From: Tubulanus polymorphus
Taxonomy: Eukaryota; Nemertea; Palaeonemertea; Tubulaniformes; Tubulanidae
Length of the DNA stretch: 64,000 nucleotides
Assembly (NCBI RefSeq): GCF_964204645.1
Contig: NC_134031.1
Span: forward strand, 18,101,307 to 18,165,306
Direction: 5' to 3'
Shown: one piece after another, positions 37,240 to 49,300 of the stretch
Numbering within the stretch: position 1 is the first letter of the stretch
Layout of the letters: each line of letters begins with the position of its first letter
Made by a program: the position numbers and the translations under genes
Notes under the pieces: generated by a model
Database searches by the model: none
Told to the model about the DNA's origin: nothing
The model's input: only the letters and a program-made list of their open reading frames with translations

Positions 37240-37836
37240 TGAGCTTGTTCATTTATTTTTCATTCCAAGAAACGCGGTCAGTAGAAAGATTTAGCATTAT
37301 GACAAATTCTGACGGAAAAACGAATCGATATATAAAATTCAACGCGAGAAAATTATCTTCATTGTCAAATTCAATTACTTTTGATGAATTCTATTCTCCA
37401 GATACGCCGAATGGCTTTTATTACAGCATATTTCAAAGATTTGCTAATCATTTAACTGGAGTTTGACAGAATCTTTCGTATCATTGCCGTATAGCCTATC
37501 GGATTGTCCCTTGCAGCCTGCAAAAGATTTCATTTTTTGAATTAGATTTTTTACAACAAATTATATAAATGTGAGGCAGGATTTAATCAATGAGAAGGCC
37601 ACGGCGTTTCAATTTGACGGTCATCAGTGCTTCTCGGAGGGTCTGTTTTCATGACGTAACATGAGGAACTATATACAATTGAGCTGGTCAATACCCTTCT
37701 AGGAAGCACGGCCATCTCAAAAATCTATAATTCGTTACGCCATAGGGGGAATCTATGAATACAGTCGAGTTGTAGATAATCTAACAGGGTTTACTGTTGA
37801 TGACGTCATTGGTTGGATCGAAGCAGATTCACTCAC

Positions 37837-40800
37837 ATAATGTCCAGCCCTCAGAATCCAGTAACGCTCTAAGTTGGAATGTTTTTTATAATACCCCACC
37901 GGTTCTCCAGTTGTTCCCGTTCTGTATAAGAAATTTCTTCTTTTAGTTCGGAAAGTCGTGATTTGGTTCCAAGTTAAATCTTTTATCCACATATCCGTAG
38001 CTGAAATTAGACCCATGAAAATAATCTTGGATCCAGTTCAGCAGATCTATAAGACTTAAGAGCTGAATAATTAAAAATGAACTAATTGTAACTGCAGTTT
38101 ACTCTCTGTAAAACCGGAAGACTTTCTCTCACCCATGTTACAAACTGCCATATCGTACTGTCCTCCGTAAATGGCTACTTTGACACCACGAGTTAACAGA
38201 GCACTGACTGTAACAAGACAAAAATGGATATTTATTCATAGATCATCGCATGGCAAACAGACCTTTAGTCAGTCAGATCTGCAAGAACCAGGACTGAGTT
38301 GAACAGTTATCAATGGTCTTGATTCTGATGTCAACAAGGACATTTTTCTATGATTGAAAAGGGATATTTGTAGGGGTCGTCGCATTTGGAGGCTTATTAG
38401 CAATTGAGGCGTCGCATCTGAAAATTCATGGGTGGATTTAATGTATCTTGCATCATTTCCGAGTAGGAAAACGTATCCTAAACCGACTAATCATGCACGA
38501 GCGCTTGTAAAATTCCAGCGGCAAAAAGTTTAAAAGGGTTCATTGGAGAAAAAATGCAACTCAAAATATTTGAGGCTCTTATACAAGACCAGGTTAAGTT
38601 GTTAGAGATTGGCTATACGCTGTCTTGATTCAAAGCGTGTGTGTCTGAATAAATAAATCATTGATATAACGTTGATGACCGCAGTTTTTTGGGGACCGTC
38701 AACAACTTTTCAATATCGGCGTTTGCCGTTAAAACGTTTTTGTATCTACATTACTTTTCGAGGTTTCCGGTCCAAAAGTATTCCAAATATCGTTTTTCCA
38801 TATTTTCACATTGGCTGCGGAATTGAAATCTGAATGACAAAAGAAAAGATTAAAACCAACATGAGCTCATACTGGTCTTAAGTTGTTAGATTGGATATAG
38901 AACCAAAACGAGCGCCCGAGTTGCTGTTCGAGTCAGCTCAATTATATATTAATTATGCTGTATAGATGTTCCTAGTTCCGGTGTTAATCTATACTGACCA
39001 GTCCACCTTATATTTCCAGGTATACCAGACATCGCATTTCTAAATGTTTCATTGTCATTCATCTGATTTTTCATCGTCCGCAATGCGGCTTATGAAAAAA
39101 AAAAATTTTAGATAGTAATAAGATAACGTGCCTCGGATCCTTCCACGCGGTAAAATCGCTAAGAGTGAAGGTGAATTTTACTCAAATCTATTCGCAGAAA
39201 CTAGAACCTAAAATAGGTCTTGCAGCCAAATGCTTAGAAAGTACCAAAATATTTGATTAAACAACGAAATATTTTAATATTCTTATGTCGAAAAACTACG
39301 ATAGATTGAAAAATATAAAATTCTCCGTTTTTTGTCACAATATTCACCTGGGTAATATGTGACTTTAAAATTAGTTACGTACATGCATAGAATGGCATTA
39401 TCGTAGTTTTGAAAGTGAAAAATACAGGTTAAAAGTAATTAGAAAATATCTATGGACATATGTAATCCTGAATATTGTTGTAAAAAGTAATACCTAGTTT
39501 TTATCTAAGTTTTATACTGCAGTTTGATAGAAAACTGAATTGGGGGGGGGGGGGATTTTTACCTAGGGGGATTACGTACACTCGCTTTTGTCATATTGCC
39601 GGTCAGTACAATCAGTTAATTATATCAAAATGATCAAAATGTCCTGTTTATCTCATTTTATTATCATCCCCCAGATACTTACTATTTATTGCTGACCACG
39701 TGTTCACATTATACATGTCCACGTCTGTATTTGCAGATTGCAACCAACTACTCATTGCGGTAAAGTGATCGTACAACGCTTTAGAGCTGGCAGCACCGTG
39801 GTCGTTACTTCCATAAAGCTGCGAGAACTGCCTGTATAATCCGTCATAATGTAACTTCTGTTTCAGACTGTACAAACTCTGAAATATTGAGCAGGAAAAT
39901 CAGCCCCTCTAGGATACGACAACGATAATGAATGATATACCAATGATATATCAATGAGAAACAGACAGATACAGCCCCCTGGTGGATGAAATAAGCGCAA
40001 CATCGATGTTACTTCACACATCGACACTGCCCCTAACGGATAAAATCAACGAAACGCAGAAATTACTTACAAAATGATACCCGAAATTAACATGAGTTGA
40101 TAAAGTTTTTGGTATATCTATCCCACTCGCCGCTAAAACTATCTTCTTCAAATTGTAATCAAAATTCATGCTCTGAAATTTAAAAGTATCACAGTAGTTA
40201 ATTGTGAAGTGCCCTCTGCAGATGAGAGAGGGAGTGCCCTTTACAGGTGAGGGACGGAGCACCCTCTACAGGGTGAAGGAGGGAGTAGGCCCCTACGATC
40301 GCGAAAATTGTTTTCTTACGTGAAGTTTTTCTTCCAATAATACGGCCACGGCTCCACCTAACGATTCTCCAAATATATACGTGTCCATATTCTGAAAATA
40401 TAGAGCGAGAGAGAATGGAATATGGAAAGAGGGTGGAGAAAGGTGAGGGGAAAGACGAGAGAGGAGGAGAGAGGAGAGTGGGAGGCTGAGGGGAAGAGAG
40501 AGGAGAGGAGGGAAGAGAGACGGAAGATTTAGGAAAGAACTGGGGAGAGGAGAGGGGATAGGGAGTGAGAGGCGGAGAGGGAGGGGTGAGAGGGTGGAAA
40601 ATGAAAAACGAGAGGAATAATTTGATTTTTCAAAGGAAAAGAGGGGTTTGAGGGAGGAAAGAGCGGAGATAGAAGGGAGGAATGGGAGAGAAGTTTCTGT
40701 TTGCTAATTATGTATTTTCAAAAGACTCAAGCATATTTACATACTGTAAAATAATTCTTATGTTAATAAAGCTATTTTAAAAAAATAAAAGAGAAGTTTG

Positions 40801-41933
40801 CGCTGATGGAGGGATTTTGTCTTACCTTCCATGCTGGGTATTTAACGTTGTAAAGTTGAACTATTAAAGCTTTCAAGTCGTCAACCATTCCATCGAAGGT
40901 CGTCACTAATTTGTTGTTGTTATCCACGTAACTAAACCCTGTCCCGACTGGGCTATCTACTATTAAAAGATTAGCGTGTTGCGCCTGAAAAATTGTACCC
41001 ATACTAGGCGTATAAGATTCGCGTATTATCGGAGAGTCGTGCGTTTGACTATAGGAATATTTACCCAGTAATTAGCTCTATGATTCAATGTTTCGGTAAA
41101 TTTGCCATATTCGATGAAATATCCAATTTCCCCAGATTCTGCCGGTCCGCCCTGTATGAAATATCATTCATGAAACCATCTCATTCACTGATGTAATATA
41201 TATCATATTCATATATATGGCACAGGGCCGGCGGAGGAAATTTAGGATTGGCGCTAACAGCGAACAGCGAACGAGGGTCAGGGGCCTACCTAGGTACCTC
41301 AGGAGAACGTTTGAAGTTAGATGCTACGAGAAACATTTTCCCGGCATTTGTACCATACATTTCCGCTGGTGTTGAGCGTATTGTTCTATTTCAGTGGTAA
41401 ATTTGAAAAAAATGAGAATTTGGGTGGAATAGATTTGGGGAAATTATTGGTCCAACCAAGGTCGGCAGGTCGTATACCTGCTCCGCCGGCGGGCTCTTGT
41501 TTTTTTCTAATTTTTTAAATTTCTACCTGGAGCCAAATGATAATTGGTTTCGTTTTGTAATCGTCAACGTCAGCTTTGAAAAACCACCAGAACATGTGAG
41601 CCCCGGGGCGAACTTCATGGTATCCATGCCACGTTGCATGCCATTCCTCATTGTGGCCACCAGCTTCAACTGCGCAAAACAACCATAATTTAACTAGGTG
41701 AACGCTACGTATTCTAAACATTATACACCGTACCGTCTATTACAGTCAAATCAAACCTACACAATTGTGGAACTGGCTCCAAAGTAAAATTAAACCACAA
41801 AACTGTGAAAATAGGTCCAGAGTCAAATTTCATCCAAAAATCCAAATTTAAGAAGTATGATATTTTTTGTTCACTTACCATTTGAAATTGTCAGTAAAAT
41901 GAAGAGGGCCGAAACTTTATAAACATTAATCAT
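37837..41933 (-). CDS. SCPEP1: Serine carboxypeptidase, peptidase family S10, SCPEP1-like (last exon not found)
   Basis: Eleven minus-strand exons join in phase: 41933-41879, 41669-41527, 41151-41065, 40984-40826, 40391-40320, 40172-40071, 39878-39683, 39088-38999, 38829-38755, 38207-38133 and 38000-37837. The first encodes a signal peptide (MINVYKVSALFILLTISN). The product matches retinoid-inducible serine carboxypeptidase: substrate-binding GGPAESG, DSPVGTGFSYVD, nucleophile Ser158 in GESLGG, Asp345 in YGGQYD and His405 in RAGHY. The triad is therefore intact and the enzyme should remove C-terminal residues from peptides in the secretory/lysosomal lumen. Exon 11 ends at a strong donor (TAT|GTGAGT) just after the His. 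The expected last 30-50 residues (human protein about 450) were not identified downstream, where two hairpin elements lie; if the donor is skipped, the frame stops after about 33 more residues. The donor of exon 9 (AAAA|GTAATG) was chosen by phase. Confidence 0.88.
40400..40690. repeat. Purine-rich low-complexity tract in a carboxypeptidase intron
   Basis: Irregular GA-rich sequence inside the intron between the exons ending at 40826 and beginning at 40391. Confidence 0.85.
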
Positions 41934-43319
41934 TGTTTCTCTGCTTCTGCCTCTCACTAATTCTAATTGAACAATGAGCTCCTAGAGGGGATGCAGCTGC
42001 TGAACAGATGCGTAGATATTTTTGTCTAAATCGTCTAAACCACCTGCAATTCGTCTGTCAACTTTCTCCGATTGTTGAATCAATACCTGTTAAAAAGAAA
42101 ATCTATCGAGTAGAAAATATTCATATTATATCATTATCTGATACACGCGTTATATATATGTATGACTACTTCGAAATTAACTCCGAATTCAACCCCAGCG
42201 AGTATTAGAGTTCCGCAGTTTATGTTAAAACAACTGGATCCAGTTCCGCAGTTTTGTGGGTTTAATTTGACTCCAGATCCAGTTCCACAGCTGCGTAGGT
42301 TTTATTTGATTCTGGGCCCAGTTCAACAGTTGTGTAGGTTTGATTTAGAATTGATTGAGAGCGGGTATTGTTCTGGTCACCACACGGACCCGATAAACGT
42401 CATCGATCACTCAGGCTCAGTGGTACAGTAGTTCAGTGGCGGAGCTTCCTGGATGAGATTAAAGATCGTCCGCACAAGGGTCGAGTTTCGTAGATGTGTC
42501 AGGAGGTGCGAAATGATCCTAGCTGAAAACATTTGGAAATCTGTCGGTTGTTACTATGTTTTGCGAAACCGGTTTCAGGCTGAGGATATATCCCTTAGGA
42601 AACTTTAATACCCACGATAAAACCGGGCCCAGGTTGGGGACTTATCATTAAGAGTAACATTGATTCTCTTCAATCTACAAAGCAGGGTCCATGTTGAGGA
42701 TTTTACATGCTGAGGGTAACTTTGATAACCAGTCTATAAAACCTGGTCCCAGTTTTACATATTGGCAAGAAATAAACTTATGAAATAAATTATGATGATA
42801 AAAAGTCCTTTCTTTCAGAATCAGTTGTTTTTATCAGCGAGTCCTTTTAAATCAGAGGCAGTCATTTCTATTAAACAGTCGTTTCCACCCGAGAGTCCTT
42901 TCTATCGGAGCCCTTTCTTTCAGAGACAGTCGTTTCTATCAGACAGTCGTTTCTAAAAGGATGTGATTACGTTGAAACTGAAATTCCGTAATACCAAGGC
43001 AGAGGTTTAATAACAATAAATCAACAAACGAGACTTAATTCGAATATTTTTTGCAACATTTCATTCTATTTCTCTCAAACATTTTTCAACAATCATTTTT
43101 TCTAAATCGTATAAATAAAACAAAATGTACCCGTTTCTTTTTTTCAATAAAAACGATGACAATCCTCCTCAGAAAACAATAAAATCATTGTCAAAACCAT
43201 TTTACTTAAACTAGACACTTCCTTGACTCGGTAGATGTACTTGACCTCAAACTCGTATTTAGTATTTGAATCAAATCGGTAAAATTTCAATAAAACAATA
43301 GTCTGCCGTATATCATAGA
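41934..43319. other. Intergenic sequence with dispersed repeats
   Basis: No exon seen. It contains 'tgtggaactgg'-family units at 42228-42345, half-copies of the 'gataaaaccgggcccagg' hairpin family at 42540-42760, and a short run of 'gtcctttct' and 'cagtcgtttctat' repeats at 42800-42960. Confidence 0.5.
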
Positions 43320-46300
43320 TCACTCATTGACCTTTACGAAAGGCCCACGGTATAGATTAGGAGCCAATAGTTTTAAAGTATAGTGAACAAAGATGGCGGT
43401 TATTCCCCAGATTTTAGGAGATCGATCGCGATCGAGGCCGGTGAAAACAGGCATCGCGTAATCGACGGCTGAACGAGTGAAACCACGAGTGAATTTAGTA
43501 TAACCATAGTTTCTCGGATCACATAGAGATCGAATCGTTCTCGTAAACACAAACTCTACCTGCGAAAAATATTAGAAAATATTCATCAAATTACTGTAAC
43601 AAACACCGCAGAATGCTAAATAAACGCTGGATAAACGCTTATTCATACTTACTTCACTTTTACAGACGTCAAGTTTGTTAACATCAATTTCACCGAGATT
43701 CGCGATCACACCAAAAACCATCGGTCGATGAGGAGCCTGAATCGAAATAATTCACAATTCTCTAGAATCACTCGAGAAAAACATGTTTACACCAGAAAGA
43801 TATCGATTTCATAATTACCCCTCTTGGCGGAATGCCAGGATTCATCTGACCCCAGACGTCAATATTTGATTTGTCGATTCCTAATTCTTCCTCTGCCTCG
43901 CGGACGGCTGTGTTTATTAGAGTGATGTCTGTCGGATCCATTTTACCACCAGGAAAACTGTTAGATATATGAAAATAGGCTATAAATAAACAGAGGCAGG
44001 GGAGGATCCAAGGGGAGGGTGCAGGGGCCTCAGAACCCCCAAATGACAAGTTACCAGGGAAAAATGAAAAGTATTACCGGAAAACTGAGACCTTAAAAGT
44101 TTTAATTCATAAGCTTTTCCATGTATGAGTTTATTTTTTCTGATTATCTTTCTTTGGCGGTGCCATTTGAATTGTGTGATATACGCTATTTAAGGGGTGC
44201 ATCTGGGGTGAAAATATGGTAAGACTGCAGGTCTATGTGGCGCTAGTGGATGTGGGTTATCGTGGTTATGGTACCAGTACCATGTAGGCCTATTGATATT
44301 AAAACACCTAACTGAAGATGCCCAAAAAGGAAATAAAAATGATTGGATTTTTTAAGGGCCTGTTGACAATTTAAGGGTCTCTGAGGTTTATCTAGTCAGT
44401 TACCTGTCTGTGGTTTAGTTTCATGATCGGCTATTTTCACAAAACACAAGCCCATCCTATTTCAAAAAGCTTACCACCAACAGTAAACTATAAGGTTAAT
44501 CATACCTGACTTCACCTCGATGTTGGACTAGTTTTGAAGATCTCAGCGTAAACAGTAAAGATGGTTCGTGATTAACGGTACACAGTGATATCAACACAGC
44601 AGCATTACCAGTACTGGTGCACCTTTACTATCCCTTACACAGCAATTGAGAATATATAAATATGTAACGTATTCTCACTCTCTTACTCAAATGTGGAACT
44701 ACTTTTTCTGACATTTTATGACATTGACAATGGGGACAGTGACATCGGGTGACATGGGGGACAGTGACATAGAGTGACATCGGGGACAGTGACATAGGGT
44801 GACATCGGGGACAGTGACATAGAGTGACATCGGGGACAGTGACATAGAGTGACATCGGGGACAGTGACATAGAGTGACATCGGGTGGGACAGTGACATAG
44901 AGTGACATCGGGGACAGTGACATAGAGTGACATCGGGGACAGTGACCTCTCTAGGATACATCTCCGGGGATATTTTTCCAGCTCCGCATCCCTCCCCCCA
45001 AAATGGTTGAGTTGCATCCAAGAAAACCATGCAGAAATGTCTAGAAAACAGCCAGCCATATGAGTTTTTAAAAGTGAAAATGTGATAATTATTAATCACT
45101 ATTAGGACTCAATTATTTATTCCAATCGAATATATTTACATTGAAAAATTTTTCAAAAGTGACAATGTGATAACTATTAATCGCTATTCAAGTAAGTTTC
45201 TTATGGTATGAATAAGGTATAATATTATTCACAATGGGGTATAGTATAAATGGGGCCGATAGATGTAATTACAATAGTTCATGCTGGTAATGTTTTGGTA
45301 AATGCGTAATAAATTCAGGTAAACAATCCTTTGAGAAATTTTCACTGTAATGCTGAATGTCGATTCCAGAATTGAAAATATCGTCATATTCAGGAAGTTG
45401 CACGGTGTCCGGATGCGGTTTCATGAAGAATACTGATCTTCCAAGAATGTAAATTCGGCCGAATCCTCGTTCGGTCAACTGCAGTAATTCGCCTGAAATA
45501 AAGTTTCAGTAGTTAGAAACTGATAGTAAAAGAGGATTATGAGGCTCATCGATTATGGCAGCGTCAATGACGGCCCAAAATAACAGCAAAATGAAGCTAT
45601 AAAACGTTTGACTAGTACTAACAATAATAATTACCTTTAACTTGTTCTGCTAGACAGCTTTTCACAACTCTGTGAATGTTGCGTACAGATGTGACGGGTC
45701 CTTGTGACGAAAGCAAAGCCTTCGATATCTTTTGCGGAAATGATGACACGCGAGGCGCGTGTATTGAATCTACAGCATTGTGATGTTCCACTGCCTGTAA
45801 ATCAAAATGGAAAAAATAATTTAGTTTAACCGGTAGTTATTATTGTCGTAAATGTTTAATAATTTGTGTGGGCAATGAACTTTTTATTAAGACCCATTGA
45901 GCAGTAAATTGGTTCTCAGTGATTAGCGCCAATGCATTTTTCGTACGTGATGAAATTAATTTGATTTGGGGAATGCATACCTCGAGAAATATAGCTTTCT
46001 GGTGCTGCATTGTTCTGAAAAGTGTTTTCGCAGCTTGCATTTGTTGCATTGGAATAATTTCTGAAATGGTGAATCTATTGTCGGATCTCCTTATGGTGTG
46101 CATCATCGCCTCAACGAATATATGCAGTAACGCAGCAAGCCGAAATATGTGCGTCGCATCCTTTGACGATGCCACGTATATATCGCCGTTCTGTTCTTGG
46201 TTTTCTTCTGAAATATGAAAATAAACGTAAAAATGAATGCATAGCCTTACGATTAAAGACCATTGGTAAAACCATGGTTTCAGCAACTTACCAATATTTT

Positions 46301-49300
46301 CGTGGTATCTGCGTTGAAGGTAATCGATGTATTCTTTCCTGATTTCATTAAACAAATTCTCACTTTCATCAGATAATGTGTATGTCACCTTATTGTTCAG
46401 GTGTACTTCATACACAGACTGCAGAATGCTTTTGAACCCGTTTTTCAAGGGGGAGTTCATCACTTCGCGATGCGCTCTAACGTTTTCTTCAGGTTGATGC
46501 AATTCGGGTTTGCATACACAGAATGTAAATCTGTCTATAAAACCGTCCCCACGACACAATTGCACTAGTTCCATTAAAAGTGGTTCGGCCTGAACCATGA
46601 CGTTCATCGACATTGATGTTTTATTGAATCCTCTTTGTCCGTTGGATAAAGTTGAAGTATCTCCCCGACCTCCCCACATTTTGCAAAGCAACGCACGTTC
46701 AGTTTCGCCATTTTTCTGTTTTATGTTAATAGCTTTGAGGAGTCTACCTCCTTCGTCCGACGTGATAAGTCCATAACCAGTATTTAAAGCCTGGTGTTTC
46801 TGTACCCCGGCTACAGAATAAGTCTCCAAAATGAAGTTATTTCCTGCATTTGCATCGGTATAGTAATCCGAAAACGGTTCGATAATCCGCTCGAAACAAT
46901 TCGATTTGCCACATCCAGGATCACCAACTATCATCATGTAGCTATTCAAAGGACTGATGAACCCGGCATCTTTTGTACTGACACGAGTGTTTGGTCCAGC
47001 AATCGACGCAATACACGTTAACAACGTCGGAATTGCAATATCACAGTTGCAATTGTATGCTCTGTCGTATAATTTCAGCAGATCTAGCACATCCGGAGGT
47101 AATATTAAATCCCATTGGAATTTGATCTTATATGCACTCTGATATAGTTTGAAGATACTACTTTTAGAAAAACGTTTACTAGCCATGGCGTGGAAAGTAA
47201 GGTAACTGTGAACTATTGAACAAATTATGACCATTTTATATGGTCAGTTAGTTATTCAATAATTCATTAACCAATGAAAATGGTTAGGCCTATTTAAGTG
47301 CGTCAATGAAACTTGACTATCAACGTATCGGTAAACAATTGCAGAAACAATGACAAATTAGGGTTTTAGTGCTAGTACTTAATTCGATTTGCTTGGGTCA
47401 AGATTCTAAACAGGCAACTTTGACAGGAAATAGTCACACCGAAATTAAAGTGGTAATTAGTAATTGAGGTAGGATTTTAAAACTAGTGGTTTTGATAATT
47501 ACAGGCCCTGTACTAACGGCTGCAGCCCACTAACAAATGTGTTAATGCATGGTATATTGAATACAAGCAATAAAGAAATCGAAATCAATGCATTGTTCAA
47601 CGAAGCTGAACAAGTACTAGTGGTAATCATATTTCCACATTTGTTTGCGGTTAACCTGTTTACCGTTCATTGTTCCATAATACTTTGTTATCAAAGTTTG
47701 GCCAATAGAAATGAGCCGAAATGAAAGGTTATGAACGGTCGAATTAAAAATTGGCTAATATGGAGTTTGGCACTAGGCTCATTTTTGGAACTACAAACAT
47801 GATTTCGCCAGAAAGTAAAAAATTGAAAAATGATGATAGTTGGACTTGTAGTTATGAGAGAGACGATAAGAAAAAAGTCATCACCTATAAAGAATTAATT
47901 GGAACAATCATGAATACAAGACGTGGAACTATTGACTGGTTAATGGATCGTAATCTGATTGCAGCTTCACGTCAGTGTCCGGTTTGTAATGATGAAATGA
48001 AATTGTCATTGGACGTCAGCAAAAAATCTGCGAGTGAAGGATGGCGGTGGAGTTGCCGAAAACGTGTTGATAGTGTGTTGCACCAACGGTTTAAGTCGGT
48101 TCGAGCCGACAGTTGGTTTTCTAAATCTAACTTAACGATCGCAGAGATATTAGAAATAACGTATTGGTTATCGCGCGGAGTACAGCAGACCGTTATACAG
48201 ACTGAAATGGGCTTATCCAGCAAAACAATTGTCGACTGGGCTAGTTTTTTCCGTGAAGTTTGCGAACTGGTTGTTTTTGACAATTGTAAAGCCATAGGCG
48301 GACCAGGAAAAGTAGTGGAAATCGATGAAAGCAAGTTCGGAAAACGGAAATTCAACCGAGGACGATGCGTCGATGGGCAATGGGTTTTCGGCGGCATTGA
48401 GAGAGGAAATAATAAGAATGTGTTTATGGTCAGTGTCGATAAACGTGATAGTGATACACTGATACCGATAATCGAAAAGTGGATACTACCGGGAACAACA
48501 ATCATGAGCGATTGCTGGAAAGCGTATTCCAGCCTAAATCAACGCGGTTTTGAGCATTTGACCGTTAATCATAGTGTCACGTTTGTAGATCCGGATACAA
48601 ACGCGTGTACAAATCTCATAGAGAATCAATGGCTACATGCTAAGAAGAATTTCCCGAAGTATGGCACAGTGAAGGGCCATTTCGATTCGTATCTTGGACA
48701 TTATTTGTGGCGATGTCGTGTTGGGGATGAAGATCCCTTTTTGCATTTTTTGAAAGACGTTTCTAAAATTTACAAATCAAATCAAATAAATGTACCATAA
48801 TAAAGGTTGGTAGGTCTATGTGAATGTGTTCTTAATTTGTGATTAATATTTCTATTTAATTGACGGTGATTGACTGTTAACCAAGTATTTAGATTATTTG
48901 AATTTTGGATAGTTGTAAATAGATAATTTCTTTAGTTGTTAATAAAATGTTAATATCTGTTTCTGTTTAATCAAACGAATAATTGTAAATGCAAACATGG
49001 ACTTTTTATAGAACTGGTGATTTGTAAATAAAATTTGGGCTTTTAATAGAAATATTGCAACACGTATTTCTTTTCATTTTTTGGAGTTCATAACAATGAA
49101 TTAAATCTAATTCCATTAAACATCGCCATATCAGTGGTGTAGTGTCATTCATTGTCACTGTCACCAATGTCACCTCTTGATTCTATGTGTGTTTCACCCT
49201 CTTTGTCACAGTCACTGATGCCCCCATAATTGTTCTGGCGTATTGATATACGGCGAATTACATGACTTCTCACTTATACATAAAAATAGTAGACTTGCAC

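Larger units (their letters stand above)
44700..49220. mobile_element. Two-gene Merlin-like DNA transposon with a DUF3987-like ATPase
   Basis: A divergent gene pair, an ISXO2/IS1595-type transposase (+, 47760-48800) and a DUF3987-like P-loop ATPase (-, 47186-45269), is framed by GTGACA-rich sequence: a 26-bp tandem array at 44715-44946 on the left and a single degenerate stretch at about 49137-49220 on the right, in inverse orientation ('attgtcactgtcaccaatgt'). Both frames are intact, so the copy is young. Exact terminal inverted repeats and a target-site duplication could not be fixed by eye; the limits given are the outer edges of the shared sequence and are approximate. Confidence 0.6.

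Noticed and set aside
44628-45099. Minus-strand frames over the 26-bp array, considered as the first NUDT8 exon
   Set aside because: The sequence is only the minisatellite translated in changing frames; it lacks any NUDT8-like segment.
46225-46300. Possible short intron in the ATPase gene (GGTAAGTT ... ATTTCAG)
   Set aside because: The interval stays in frame and encodes a block that matches the conserved KL...RL..H region of the family, so it is treated as coding.
47972-48505. 177-codon minus-strand frame
   Set aside because: It is the antisense shadow of the transposase gene.
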